A DNA stretch of 64,000 nt from contig NC_089724.1 of assembly GCF_035083965.1 (NCBI RefSeq), positions 32,554,352 to 32,618,351 of the forward strand. The letters run 5' to 3'. Position 1 is the first letter of the stretch. The number at the start of each line of letters is the position of its first letter. The notes under the pieces are model-generated. The model ran no database searches. It was not told the DNA's origin and saw only the letters and a program-made list of their open reading frames with translations. The DNA is from Branchiostoma lanceolatum (lineage: Eukaryota > Chordata > Leptocardii > Amphioxiformes > Branchiostomatidae). The translations under genes were made by a program, and so were the position numbers. Shown here piece after piece: positions 23,762 to 36,050 of this stretch.

Positions 23762-26700
23762 TTACTCAAAGTCAAACTGCAGACCGGTTCCCTCCAACTT
23801 CTCCCTGTACTTGGCGTCATAAGCCTCGCTCTGAGCCCTCGTGAAAGTGTTCTTCCAGTCGCCAACTACACCTGCAATCACAAAACGAGGATACATGGAG
23901 CTAGTTTTTGGTAGAAAATGTTCGTAAGGCCACAGCAAGTAAATTTTATGGATGACATCCTCCGCAGACTCCAAAATTAATGAGATAGGGCGAAAAAAAA
24001 ACAAGGCGAGCCAAAAAAAACAAGATTCCTATATTTTCAAATTGTGAGATCATACGTGTTGTTAAACAAGAATTGAGGCGACGAAATATGATATCATGAC
24101 CAACAGGTTTTTTATTCCTGTATTCAACCAATGAGGTTTCATACATGATATATATATATAATATATAATATAAAACCTCCTTGATTTAATGTAAACATGT
24201 CCTTGTAGATGTGTATACATCTCAATAGACTAACTACAACAAATGCAGAAAAGAGCTTCTTGTACCATCCGAAGCAACTACACTGGGAATTCATATGCGA
24301 TGAAACACCTTGTGTATACAGCTCAATTAACTAGACCCCCCCCCAATTATCTATATAATGTCCTTGCTAGGACAAATGCAGAAAACAGCTTGTTATTATA
24401 CCATCATTGGCAGGAACTACACTGGGTAGTCATATGCAATGAAACACCTTAGACTGTCAACATAAAACTGTTCTTGAAGATGTGAATACAGCTCAATTAA
24501 CTAGACCCCCCCCCCCCCAATTATTTATATAATGTCCTTGCTAGGACAAACGCAGAAAACAGCTTGCCATACTAGCCTCCGTTGCAGGCTCTGAAGCGGC
24601 TTTTTTGGGGGCTAAATAATACACTTTTTGCAGCCACCCCATAACTATCAGCCATCCTGTAACTATCAGCCGTCTAGGGCCCCCAAAAAGCCGATTCAGA
24701 GCCTACAACGGAGGCTATTGCCATACCATCATGGGCAGGAACTACGCTGGGTATTCATATGCAATGAAACACTGTCAACGTTTATGCGACATATTTGCCA
24801 ATTTTTGGCATGTTGACCACCGTCGGAGGGCAATGAAATTTCTTGTTTTTTATTTCGAAATCAGGCGAAAATTAATGAGCGCGCTGATGTCATCTATAAA
24901 ATTTACTTGCTGTGGCCTAATGGGAGAATTATGAATTTTAACGTTACTTTTTATTTTGTGCCATACAAAATCTCTGACGTATCTGTTCTGTAATCAATAT
25001 TCAAGGCCGAAAGGGATCAGGGCGATTTGGCCCTTTACCAGCACCAACACTCTAGTCAACTCAGCCCAACACCCTGTTCATCTCGGTCAGGGTTAGGGTC
25101 TGGGTTAGGTCTAGGGTTGGGCTGAGTTGACCAGGGTGTTAATGTTGAGCCAAGTTGGTATGATTAGCCATAGAATGAGTTGTTACAAAGGGCCGAAACG
25201 TCAGACAACCGTCTAGTTACATGCAACATAGTTACAACAGTCCAAGACATTTCCATCAATCACAAAATATAAGTATCGGTATTGGTCAGTAACTATGCGC
25301 AACACAGCACAACACAACACAACACAACACAACACACATTTACACACATTAATGTCAGCACAGCACAGCACAAAACAATAACAACACAACGTAACTCAAA
25401 ACTGCACAAGACAAGAGTTCGAAGAACACAAACCTCCGTGAAATAGACATATAGTTCGGTGAAATCATGTTCAAGTTCAAAGTGTTGCTGAGTCTTGAAT
25501 GACGAATGCAGTCAGTTTGATCTTTGCATGATAATTACGTGTATCTAAGGTGCCCCTGTGATGATTGTTGATGTCAAATCAACGACCTTGAATGTTCTAT
25601 AGCGGTTTTTGTAATCAACGTCAGCGTCAACGCAACACAATACACCTCAACACAACACAACACACAACTACTTTATCATTTCGTGTTTGTAAGAATTGAG
25701 TTTGAAAGTCCACAATACTTCACCTTTCCTGACGATGAGACTTTTTGTTTGATTTCCCGACTCGGCCCAAGAAGCCTTCAGACTGGCAAAGGTACAGGAA
25801 TCCACAATGCTCGAAGTGGTGACGTCATCCAAAGTGATGTCCAAGAATTCTTTCATCTTCCCAACAGCACTGGATAAGTCCTTTGTGAAATCAATAATAT
25901 AGAATGTAATACAAATAAAACTATGAACTGTATCTATATACATGATAAATAACATACTACGGGCAATTTGCGGATGTCCCAATGGCTTAACAATGGCCTT
26001 AAGGAACGAACGAGCAGACAATGTATGAATCTTTAAAAGCTATAGCTAGCTAATCGAAACCTACATGTGTATATCCTTTTAAGAAAGCTTCCATCTTAGA
26101 CCTTTCAGAAATGGTCAATGTATGAAAATGTCTACTCGGATTCGCACCTTCTTCATATCTTCATACTTCAGAAAGAGGAAATGGGGGTCGTCTCGCATCT
26201 GCCACCAGCCAAGTGCGTGGTCGTAGAAGTCGCCATGTGGAGCTAGATATGAGGGAAAACACGTATGAAGTGTCATTACGTATTGGGTGTTTAACATAAA
26301 GAATTAAAACTTTTACACACGACTAAAGGTTGCTTGATGAAAAGTGAAGGTGTTTCCAAGTGACATCAAAGCCACCATGCTGATTGGTTGGACCCGGAGG
26401 AGTTTACACGTAACCGTAACTGCATGTACTAGTATTCAATTATGCAAGTATGCGTGCAATTCAATTAGACTATCCATCCATCCATCCATCCCTATATATG
26501 TATATGAATAACGTTATATATATAAATACTTTACATTTGGGACTGCATCTGTAAATAGCGACACCTGTCGCTGCAGTGCAAAGTGAATCAGTCAGGTTTG
26601 CCCTGGCCTGAGGAAGTCTATAAAGCTTGGTTTTCTATAAAGAATATTGTTATCCATTGTAATATGTACCTATCCCATTCAGAAAATCTTGAGCACACTT

Positions 26701-27972
26701 GTCCCAGGATATGACAGACTGTATGCCCGTCAGAACTTCGAACTTGGCAAGAAAATGGTACAGAGACACCGCCGTGTCTTTCGGGTTTCTCATCACGACT
26801 ATGACTTTCACCTGAAAGGAAGAGAAAGAAAAAAAATGTTCTGTCATATAATTCCACCGTACATTTCTTTCTGCATCTCTACAATTAGATAAACGAAAGA
26901 ACGATAAACAGTACTAGTATTACCGGAGCCTTTTATTCTGTTAACTAGATGTACGCATCTGCATCAGGCCATGAGGAAAAACGTACAGGTTTGCCTTAAA
27001 AGTGTCATTTATGTCGGGGGGGGGGGGGTAGGTTGCATGCTTTCTAGGAGTGAACATTGTATGCAGTTAGCATATATCTTACAATGTCAAACTCCCTCTA
27101 TAGGTCTAACAAAGTGGGAGAGAAATTTTAGAAATACAAAGAAGTTTAAGAAAAACAAAGCACAGAATACCTTGCCCTTCGGCTTGGAAATCTTTTTGGG
27201 AGCCAGGTGCCACGGAAGGTGTGTGTGAATGATCCTCGGCGATGGGTGGTTCTCCACAATCACGTGACCTGGCTTGCCAAATTCGGGCAACTTCCCTTCA
27301 AAAAACCACGGAATGTCTTTTGTCTGCATGTCCGTCTTCCCAGCTGCCCTCATGAGTTTGTTGACGATCTCGATGGTCCAGTTTGTGCCTGACAAAAAAT
27401 ATGCCCCACATTTTGTTTGTTTACTTTATTTACTTACTTTGTTACATTTATTGTGCTTGTTTTAAGTAAAGTCATTAGTTTGTTGTATGATCTTGAAGAA
27501 CAACATTTTGCTATGTAATTTTTTATCATTATTGTACCTAAGTTTGTTGTACCTTTGTATTATATTTTGTTACTTCAGTTTGTTCTGTTCATGTATGCCC
27601 GCAGGGCTCATTGAAAACCGCCCTTGTGGCGATATGTTGTCCCTGGATAAATAAAAATTAGAGGAAATGAAATGTTTATTTGTTTGTTTTAATAGGATCT
27701 ACATTAGTGTATAATGGGATTCATACTATTTTTTCTGGAGTCCGCTACAGTACAATAAAATATAATGTAAAGAACAAAAACGTATATAATTGATAAAAGT
27801 TGCATGCCGGATGTGACGTCACCCCCTTGTTACCAATCTTACCTGCTTTTGGATAAGTCAAAATGACGACGTCATCATCGCGTATGACGTAATCAGGCAT
27901 GTTGTCGAGGGTCTCTTTTGTAACCACACGGGGGTCAAAGAAAGCTCCTTTGTATTCAAACCACTGTTCCAT
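23762..27972 (-). CDS. Cytosolic sulfotransferase (SULT1-like), six coding exons
   Basis: Transfers sulfate from PAPS to small hydroxyl or amine substrates in the cytosol. Coding exons: 27843-27972, 27171-27388, 26670-26811, 26148-26242, 25724-25880, 23762-23871; 852 nt, 283 aa plus stop, usual family length. Motifs seen: the 5'-phosphosulfate loop TYPKAGTNW (39-47); catalytic His100 in HTHLP; the 3'-phosphate site RNPKDTAVS with Arg124 and Ser132; FLFLKYEDMKK before the exon 5/6 join; and the C-terminal RKGVVGDWKN (246-255). Oddity: the usual KTH around the catalytic His is HTH here. The start chosen is MEQWFEYKG. An upstream exon ending at 28645 can splice in frame to 28000 and would add a KKKKRHRYRKEVVK leader, so a longer N terminus or a 5'UTR exon is possible. 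Substrate cannot be told from sequence. Confidence 0.92.
24239..24765. repeat. Direct repeats inside TIR element
   Basis: Units starting acaaatgcagaaaa at 24239, 24373 and 24545, each with gaactacactggg, catatgcaatgaaacacc and poly-C aattatttatataatgtcc; the third is split by a MITE. Confidence 0.8.
24564..24718. mobile_element. Nested MITE with ~40-bp TIR
   Basis: tagcctccgttgcaggctct ... ttttttgggggc and gcccccaaaaagccg ... gcctacaacggaggcta are inverted. It interrupts the third direct repeat unit. Confidence 0.85.
25047..25145. repeat. Short inverted repeat (ggttgggctgagttgac)
   Basis: aacactctagtcaactcagc at the left and gctgagttgaccagggtgtt at the right pair around tandem ggttagg-like text. 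Sulfotransferase intron 6/7 region. Confidence 0.7.
25297..25345. repeat. (ACAAC)n microsatellite
   Basis: About eight acaac units; similar short runs follow to 25400 and at 25626-25668. Confidence 0.9.
27480..27670 (+). mobile_element. LINE 3' end in sulfotransferase intron
   Basis: The block ending cccgcagggctcattg, cttgtggcgatatgttgtcc and ctggataaataaaaatt looks like a LINE 3'UTR and tail. It lies in the first coding intron of the sulfotransferase gene (between 27843 and 27388). Confidence 0.5.
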
Positions 27973-28804
27973 CTTCACAACTTCTTTGCGATATCGATGC
28001 CTGGAACAACGTAGATAATGAAAGTTACCAGCTCTTGTAGTTAATATGCTAGTCTTTGAAGCTAATGACAAAGTCTCTTTAATATGAAGCCGATTACATC
28101 CTGGATAAGGAAGTGCCCCGCACTGTTGCTGCAAATTGAGTGGCCCCCATTGCTACATAATCATATAAAAGTCCTAGACTGTCTAGAAGTTGAAATTCGA
28201 AAAGAAAGGCAGGAGCAGATTAGCATGGTACTGGTCAAAATATTCAAATATATTTCTTATCGTGTCCCAAGAGACATCATCAAGTACTAGTAATTGGTTT
28301 GCTTTTCTTGCACCACCTGTTGAGATTTTGTCATTTTTCATAATCATATTCTCATCTAAACATTTCAATTTCAAACTGTCTCATCGTCGTTCAGGTATGA
28401 CAACATTGAAAGGAAGATACCATATATTGTAGCATATTGGAAAACGAAGGCAGGCAATGTTCCGAAAATTTGCGTGCATGCATGTACGATCACGACCTGC
28501 TGGAAAGTCGCAAACAGGTGAGCAAGAAGTAAAAGAATCAGCTTTCTGACTGGCATGGGTCAATACAACACTACAACCGTTACAATTCAGTGTGGTAGAA
28601 TTACAGTAATCAAGATATACAATCTAATCGTTAAAAGTACTCACCTTTTTTTCTTCTTGGGAACAACGAGGATGACTTCGCATGGATGGCATGCAAGCTG
28701 TCTTGCTCTAGTTAGCAGGTCTTGAGTCAGGTTACATGATCCGCTGGAGGCGGGGTAAAATTGCTGACCCCCAGATGAACTCACTGGGTTGCAGATAGGA
28801 TGTG

Positions 28805-28918
28805 TCTGTATCTGCAGAGCCGGTATAACTGCCCTATGGCGTAACACACCAGCTTCGGTATCTGCATAGTCGGTATAATCGCCCTACGGCGTGTACGCGT
28901 AACACACCAGCTTCCGGA
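28805..28918. repeat. Two tandem ~50-bp units, inverted relative to 3188
   Basis: gtatctgcagagccggtata ... gcgtaacacaccagcttc is followed by a second copy with a small tacgcg insertion. Lies just upstream of the sulfotransferase gene. Confidence 0.75.
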
Positions 28919-29058
28919 GCAATGCTCCCAAAACCTGCCGGACATTGGTATGATCTTGTATCCCTTGAGTCTCACTTCTGAAACAATCCAGCACTTCTGT
29001 TTGCGCTGAAATTCCCGTCATTTCTCCACTCAAATGACACACAAGTAATCCACATCAG

Positions 29059-29365
29059 GCCACAGCAAGTAAATTTTATGGATGACATCCTCCGCAGACT
29101 CCAAAACTAATGAGATAGGGCGGAAAAAAACAAGGCGGGCAAAAAAAAACAAGATTCCTATATTTTCAAATTTTGAGATCATACATCTTGTTAAACAAGA
29201 ATTGAGGCGACCAAATATGATATCATGACCAACAGGTCTTTTATTCCTGTATTCAACCAATGAGGTTTCATATATAATATAAAACCTACTTGATTCAACA
29301 GTTAACATGTCCTTGTAGATGTGTATATATACATGTACATCTCAATAGACTAACTATAACAAATG
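29059..29365. mobile_element. Partial copy of the 23927 TIR element
   Basis: Aligns to 23927-24248 from aggccacagcaagtaaattt to ctcaatagactaactata-acaaatg, then runs straight into a (TG)n tract; the rest of the element is missing. Confidence 0.85.
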
Positions 29366-29542
29366 TGCGTGTGTTTGAGTGTGTGAGTGTGTGTATGTGC
29401 GTGTGTTTGAGTGTTTGAGTGTGTGTGTGTGTATGTGCGTGGGTTTGAGTGTGTGCGTGTATGTGCATGTGTTTGAGTGTGTGCGTGCGCGCGCGCGCTC
29501 GTGTGTGTGAGTGTGTGTGTGTGTGTGTGCGTGTGCGTGTGC

Positions 29543-29641
<99 letters not shown>

Positions 29642-29645
29642 CGCG
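29365..29645. repeat. (TG)n microsatellite
   Basis: Long imperfect TG tract with gag and gcg interruptions, about 280 bp. Confidence 0.97.
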
Positions 29646-29974
29646 CGTGTTGAAACAGTGTTCAGCACCAAGGACAGCTCGCGTGCATGTCTCTGGAAGG
29701 TAACAAATACGCATTGAACAGCTCTTGTCATACATTAAAGAAAGGTATTTCAATTTAGCACCTGTTCATGGATCAAAAGTGTCACCAGCAATTCTTTCAT
29801 AGACTTCAATTGTCTGCTGCGATTAAAACTACATTCTTATGGATCAAAAGCGTCACCTATCAATGTTTACTAGAACTGCAATAGTTCAAAAGCTCTTAGA
29901 TATTTCTTTTGTGTGTGATAGTCTTTAGCACCAGGAACAGTAGTGTTTTTCTCTCTGTCTGTGTGTGTGTGTGT

Positions 29975-30105
29975 TTCAGTTTCAGTTTATTTGTTTTACC
30001 AGAAATATATGTCGCCTGGTGGCGTTTTTCAAAGATTTCTGGAGGGGTAAAACCCCTTACATATAAATACAAAGCAACATTTAAAAATATCAAATAATAC
30101 AGCAG
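29975..30105 (-). mobile_element. LINE-like 3' tail, reversed
   Basis: Read on the minus strand this ends gtaaaacaaataaactgaaactgaaac after a cgccaccaggcgac stem, like a LINE 3' end. No coding part is visible. Confidence 0.35.
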
Positions 30106-31233
30106 TAAAGATCAACTTGAAAATATAAGTCTACGACAAAGAAAGAAACCATAATTAGATGATAACCGAAGTAACGATAACTCAAGAGACTAGAAATATT
30201 GAATCAAACATAATGGAGAGTCAAAGCAATGAAACAAACTTTTAAGTGTAACGGAATTTGCATATCAATGTGTAAATTATAGGAGAACTCATATCAAAAA
30301 TCACTCTAATAATCAAATCATATTATCAAATAAAAACAAGTAGAAAGCATACTGATTCATTGAAGAGTGAAAGGAACGTGTGTGTGTGTGTGTGTATATG
30401 TGTGTGTGTTTGTGTTTGTGTCCCAAAGGTCATCCATATGATCAAATCAACATGGAGTTATGCTCAAAACGTGCAACGCTTAATTAAGAAATACAATTGA
30501 AAACTAAATTGACGTTAGTCGAACTCCTCTCCGTGTTCTATATATACGGCAGTAGTATGGATATCCTTAAGTTCCTGGGTCTTATGCCGATAGTCCGTGA
30601 CTGAAGCTATGCTAACACTGATGGTACCAGGACTAACTTCCCTCCTTTCGCCATACCACTTTTGTTATCATTTATCAAAGATCGGAAAATGCCAGTCACA
30701 GGAAATGGGATAAATGAAACAATTGTCAACTTCAGCACCACAGACAGGTGTATGTTTGTGTTTGACAGATGTGGTGTTCACAACATCAGGGACAGATATG
30801 TCTGTATGCGGACGGTGTTCAGTACCATTGTGTGTCTAACACGTTTTGTGTTCAGCTTCAATGGCAGATATGTAAGCGTGTGCGTTTGTGTATGTCTGTG
30901 ACTTTGTGTATGAGTTTGTGTGTGAATTTACGTAACGTTAGTGTTCAGCGCCAGGGACGCACCGTATTCTGCGTGATCGAGCCTTATTGATAAAAGCCAT
31001 GAACGACAATCAGTAGTAGAACTACAATTAACTGCTGTCAAAGACATGCTCATCAAATAAGCGGGTCAAAAGCGTCGCCTAGCAATGTTTACTAGAAGTG
31101 CAAGAGTTCGAAGTCAGGCATCGTATAAAATGCTCACCAGCACCGCGAAGAGGTGTGTTTGTGTTTGAAAGTTGTGGTCTTCAGCATCAATAACACGATG
31201 AACACCACACACACGTGTCTCTCTTTCTCTCTC

Positions 31234-31368
<135 letters not shown>

Positions 31369-31371
31369 GTT

Positions 31372-32985
31372 GCCAACACACACGAAGTTGCCAACACGAC
31401 CAACGCTGACCTGTGTCTCGTTTCCGACTGGTTCCTCGTCTGGGGATTGCAATTACACCCTGACAAATGCAAGGTTATGTGCATCAAGGCTCTTCAGAGC
31501 AAAGTAAAATTGCCCCCCATTTACATAGCAGGAGAGCTTGTTGAAGAGGTGACCTGCTACACACATCTGGGAGTCACAATTCACTAAACTCTGCGTTGGA
31601 AGGAACACGTAGAAATTGTCTCCAGCAAGTCGAAGAAAGTGCTAGGTTCGCGGCGAAGCAAACTCCAACGTAAGCTACCTCGTGAAGCCATGGGGATTGC
31701 CTACAACACTCTTGTGCCCACGAAGCTAGAATATGCTTCGATCCTCCTTAGTAACATTAGCACCACTGCGAGCAAGTCTCTTGAGCAAGTACAGTACCAC
31801 GCGGGACGCCTTGTCTCAGGTGCGATGGTACGCACGCCTCAAGGTAAACTCCAGGAAGAACTAGAGTGGGATAGTCTCGCGGTCAGAAGAGACTACCACA
31901 GACTGGTGATCATGCATAAACTAGTATCAGGTTCTGTGCCATCTCACCTCCAGCTGTTGATTCCCACCACTAGAGGCAGTCAAAGACCACTGAATCTTCG
32001 CCTACGGAATGACACACACCTGCATGTTCCCTACTCCAGAAACAAATACCTACAAGAACAGCTTCGTTCCATATACTACACGTCTATGGAATAGCCTTCC
32101 AAAGGAAGTGAAGGAAGCCGTATCCTCCAAATCAGTTCAAGCAGAAGTGTCGAGCCCACATGTTGTCACCTCGTCATCACCAGAAGTTCCGCAGGCTTGG
32201 TGACCGCCGCAGTAACATTCTTGCGACCAGACTACGTCTTGGCTGGTGTCAGCTCAACTCCACGTTGGCCAAGTTCAACCTTACCTCTCGGAGATGTACC
32301 TGTGGTGCGACATCCGAGACAGTCACACACTTCCTTCTTCACTGCCCCCTGCACGCAGTGGCACGGCAATCACTAGCAACAGTAGTGTATCACCTCTTGG
32401 AACGACCCCTTTCCACCAACCTCCTCCTCAACGGGTCTCCAGACAATGACACCACCTTAAACAAAAGGCTCTCAGACTCCTTGCATACTTATATCATCTC
32501 AACGAACCGATTCTAGGTACACCTTGGGTACAGTTAGTCCGTGGACAGAATTGAAATCGTTCTTAACTAAATTAGACAACTCCAAGTACTTTTAGAATCA
32601 TCGATTTTTTCTATGCACGTTTGTTGACACTTCCACCCGTTCCTCCTAACCTGTGTTGGCTAAACATGTCCTAGTGTTGTGAGACAGTCGTGAAACATTT
32701 ACACCTATATCCTGAACTCTGACCTCCGAACAAATTTATGTACAAATCTTTCTGATCCAATTCTCATAGTCTGTATTTAAGTATTTTAAGGACATTTATT
32801 GATGTATAACTGAGTTGTATGACCAATTTTAATGTTAAGTTAAACTGTATCATAACTTAGTTAAGTGTAATTTGCTATTCATACATTTGTGTTTTTGTCC
32901 CTGTAAATGTTGGCTCTCGAAATCAGCTATGCTGCCTGAGAGACTGCGTAGTGTCTTGTTACATTTGCAAATAAATAAAATAAAT
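31372..32985 (+). mobile_element. 5'-truncated, decayed non-LTR retrotransposon (RT C-terminus)
   Basis: Reads as the end of a LINE reverse transcriptase: DWFLVWGLQLHPDKCKVM, then TCYTHLGVTI, an in-frame stop near 31585, LEYASILLSNIS, and AGRLVSGAMVRTP. A frame change near 32070 gives RLWNSLPKEVKEAV, and a second near 32150 leads into RLGWCQLNSTLAKFN and a Cys/His motif CTCGATSETVTHFLLHCPLH typical of LINE C-termini. It ends in an A/T-rich tail (aaataaataaaataaatt). At least one stop and two frameshifts; inactive. The 5' end abuts a (CA)n tract. Confidence 0.85.
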
Positions 32986-33187
32986 TGTAATGATTTTAGT
33001 GGACAAATAAGTACATTTTAACACACTATCATTAGAAGAAAGAATCTATGTATTTGTCATCCTATATTGCTTTTGCATAGAATCTATTCAAATAAAACCC
33101 AAAATTAAAGACAGTTCATACTTCTATATCTATTTGTATGAAGATATATCTGTGTCCGTGGCGCTGTCAAGGGCTCTGTACATGGAT

Positions 33188-33303
33188 AAACCAGCTGTCA
33201 GCCAATCAGAGAATCCCCTATTAAAAATTTCTAGGTTAAGCCGATACTCTGATTGGCAGACAGCTGGTTAGAGGCCATGTCCACAAAAGTGGAAACCTCA
33301 GTC
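33188..33303. repeat. Small palindromic MITE-like repeat
   Basis: accagctgtcagccaatcag at 33191 and its inverse ctgattggcagacagctggt at 33250 form a hairpin; the outer right part matches 4935-5010. Confidence 0.7.
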
Positions 33304-33309
33304 CAGTTT

Positions 33310-34700
33310 AGCAGAGACTCCCTCCCCCCCAGGTATATTGTATAGGCCGCGGGCGAGGCTCTGCGTAGATGCATGTACATATATGTGGTGATGACACTCA
33401 GTGTATTTTACAACCGTTACGTTTAATCTGAATTTTCGACACAAAAAGATTGAGAAGAAATTTAACCCTATGTAAAGAAACATATCTTTACAGGTGCAGC
33501 CAGGTAGGTCTGAACTCAAGTCCAAAACTAAATACAACAGGACAAAACACATAGTGTCACAAAATTCAAACACTGGGAAGAGTCAGAACAATGTCTATCT
33601 AATATCTGACAGGTATAATATTTCTGTCACAGATATGATATTTCTGTCATAAAGAAATGCTTTCAAATATACACAAACAAGTGAATAACTGTACAAAAAG
33701 TGTAGTACCTATTAGATGACACATATGTACATAATTATGAGTGGACACAAAAAAATTATCATATTTCCTGGCAGTTAAAACAAATTTAAGGTTTCTGCAT
33801 TTTTCTGACAGATTTTTAACCTACATCACAATAATTCCCAAACACATTTTGTTATGTTAGTTTGTAGGGTACCAAATACAAGATATTGATACATGTACCA
33901 TCAGCACGTGTGCATTCACTTTAGTTCCTTTTAAAGACATACAGTTGTATAGGGGTCTCTGTTTGACAAAGTCCATATAATTTTGTCCCATCTAAAAATG
34001 AATGTTCATGAGATGATCCTAACTCTGTCCTTATAATGCAGTACCAGACAAGCGTAGTTTTGCTTCTTAACTCTTCCTTCTTCATCAAATTTATGACCAA
34101 AATATATTTTCTCTTCAAAATAACTTGAAGAATCTTTTTTCTTCTTTTCGTATATGTTGAATGTAATGCTACATACCTAAATCCCAGACCTGAACTGGAC
34201 ATAATGTTTAGCTTCAAGTTCAAACTTAGATCGTAAAATTTGCACGGGAAAAATATGAAAATATTGCTGTTTTTGTGTTTATAACTAAACTTTTGTGTTT
34301 CCTACTGACTGTATATAATTTTGCATGTATAGTTTTCAAATTGCATATAAAATTTATGCCAATATACAATTTTACATGTAACAGGAAAAAAATATTTTTA
34401 GCACACATATTCCATATGATTTATGAGTCAGGACCTGAACCTAAACCTCTGAACCTGTACTTGAACATGGGTTTAGGTATGCAGTACTAGTTGAATGTCT
34501 GCAAGGGTTTTGATTTGTAAATACTCACTTGAACATCTAATCAACCAAAACATTTTCATCTGATTAAAAAAAGTAGAGAGCATACCAGGAACTTTTCTTT
34601 ACAATAATCTGCAGTGCAAAGTACCACAAACACTGCCATAGAGGCTCAGCCATCATGCCAGGATATTACATTCACAGAGAAAATTGGGGCTCTAGGCAGG
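33310..34700. other. Intergenic stretch, nothing recognised
   Basis: AT-rich, no exon-like frame with splice sites, no clear repeat pair within the window. Confidence 0.45.
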
Positions 34701-34706
34701 TTTAGG

Positions 34707-34904
34707 TACAGTCAAACCTATACATTCAAGTAACTACCGCAACATAAGGACCACCTGGCAAATGTGACCACTTCTGGCAGTCCTTAAGATAATTTTTCCT
34801 ATTGACACAGGCATTAACAATTCTGTCCATAGTGACCACCTGTCTATATGGACCAGATTTTATCAGTCCCCTGAATGGTCTTCTTGGGCAGTTTGGACTG
34901 TACC
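34707..34904. mobile_element. Pogo/Tigger-like MITE
   Basis: Ends ggtacagtcaaacc and ggtttggactgtacc-type inverted termini with TA at the edges; inside, ggaccacctgg and gaccacctgtctata repeats typical of pogo-derived MITEs. About 198 bp. Confidence 0.7.
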
Positions 34905-35436
34905 AGGCCACCTGGACGTCAAGCTCAACATTTTGTAGAAATCGACCGACTGACTACTGGGTAGAGAACAGACAAAGGGCCTTAGCTTGCTAATAAATAC
35001 ATTTAGCTTGAAATGGATTTTAAAAATCAGTGATGCAATCTTAAAACTTTTTTAACCCTTTCAAACATTGTTTCAGTGACAACGGAAGTGCAAATGTTGT
35101 AACCTTTATAACACATCTTAAGATTTTGTACAAACAGCACAAAATGTCCTCATACAAACATAACTTTCAAATATAAGTTACACACAGTGCACTGCAACAA
35201 AAGTTTGCAGTTACGGTAACTAGTTTTAACTGGCCAAGTGCTACCCTATCATGACACTTTCCAAGTCCCATCATTAAGGACAAGTATCAATACAATTTGT
35301 GCAAAGCTACCAGTAGTTGATCCGAGCGTGAAACAGACATGGTCCAAATATTCTGCTAATTATTGCCTTGCCCTAATTATTGCCACAATCAAAACATCCA
35401 CGAATAGTTTCATCAGTTGGTAAATTACTGGAAAAT

Positions 35437-35875
35437 AAAAGTTCTTTGTACACAACTAGAGTCACCATCCCCAGGGCAGTACTGACTGGTTCTGCTTTGC
35501 ACTGCAGCTAGGTGTCGCTGCTGCAATGTGAAGAATGGGGTCCCAAACGTGGCTGAGTACATATCAGCAGTGACAGACCATATCAGAAGAAACAACTGTG
35601 TTATGGATTGGGACGGGGCCAAGGTGATAGACAGAGAGGACATCAGATGGACTCGTTGGATTAAGGAGGCTGTATGGATCAGAAAATCTACACCAGTCAT
35701 GAAGCATGATGAGGGGGATATACATTTTGTAAACTCGGGACCATATTTTTCACACTGCAGCAGGGACACTTAGCTGCAGTGTGAAGTCGAACCAGTCCTT
35801 ATCACCCCGAGGAAGGTGGCAGACGGCCACCAATACATCAGCGTATTAACTCTTTGGTTGCGTACAAAGAACTTT
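35437..35875 (+). mobile_element. Penelope-like GIY-YIG fragment within inverted arms
   Basis: The middle (35528-35763) encodes a segment typical of the GIY-YIG endonuclease end of Penelope-like elements: SAVTDHIRRNNCVMDWDGAK, VIDRED, WIKEAVWIRKSTPVM and HDEG. It is flanked by arms that align to each other in inverted orientation: 35437-35531 and 35752-35875 share aagttctttgtac, the gactggttc stretch and the ctgcag-rich 33 bp, with an internal gap in the left arm. No RT core remains. Confidence 0.75.
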
Positions 35876-36050
35876 GTAATCCACACTCAAAACCTTTAGG
35901 ATTTTATAGATCTTCCTTATGAATTAATACGGTACGATCACACGTAAAGGTGAAAGGTGAACACTTAGTGTAATATCTACAATACACTTAACCCTGGGGA
36001 AAACAACTATTTTCAGATGGCACCTTGACATTGAAATCAAATGTTCACCT

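Larger units (their letters stand above)
23927..24918. mobile_element. Nonautonomous TIR element in sulfotransferase last intron
   Basis: Left aggccacagcaagtaaattt-tatggatgacatc, right its inverse ending in acttgctgtggcct. 992 bp; contains direct repeats (24239-24760) and a nested MITE (24564-24718). A 5' partial copy lies at 29059-29365. No transposase. Confidence 0.85.

Noticed and set aside
29295-29753. His/Thr- and Cys/Val-rich frames over 29.3-29.75 kb, and similar ones at 20.95-21.4 and 31.1-31.6 kb
   Set aside because: Translations of TG/CA microsatellites.
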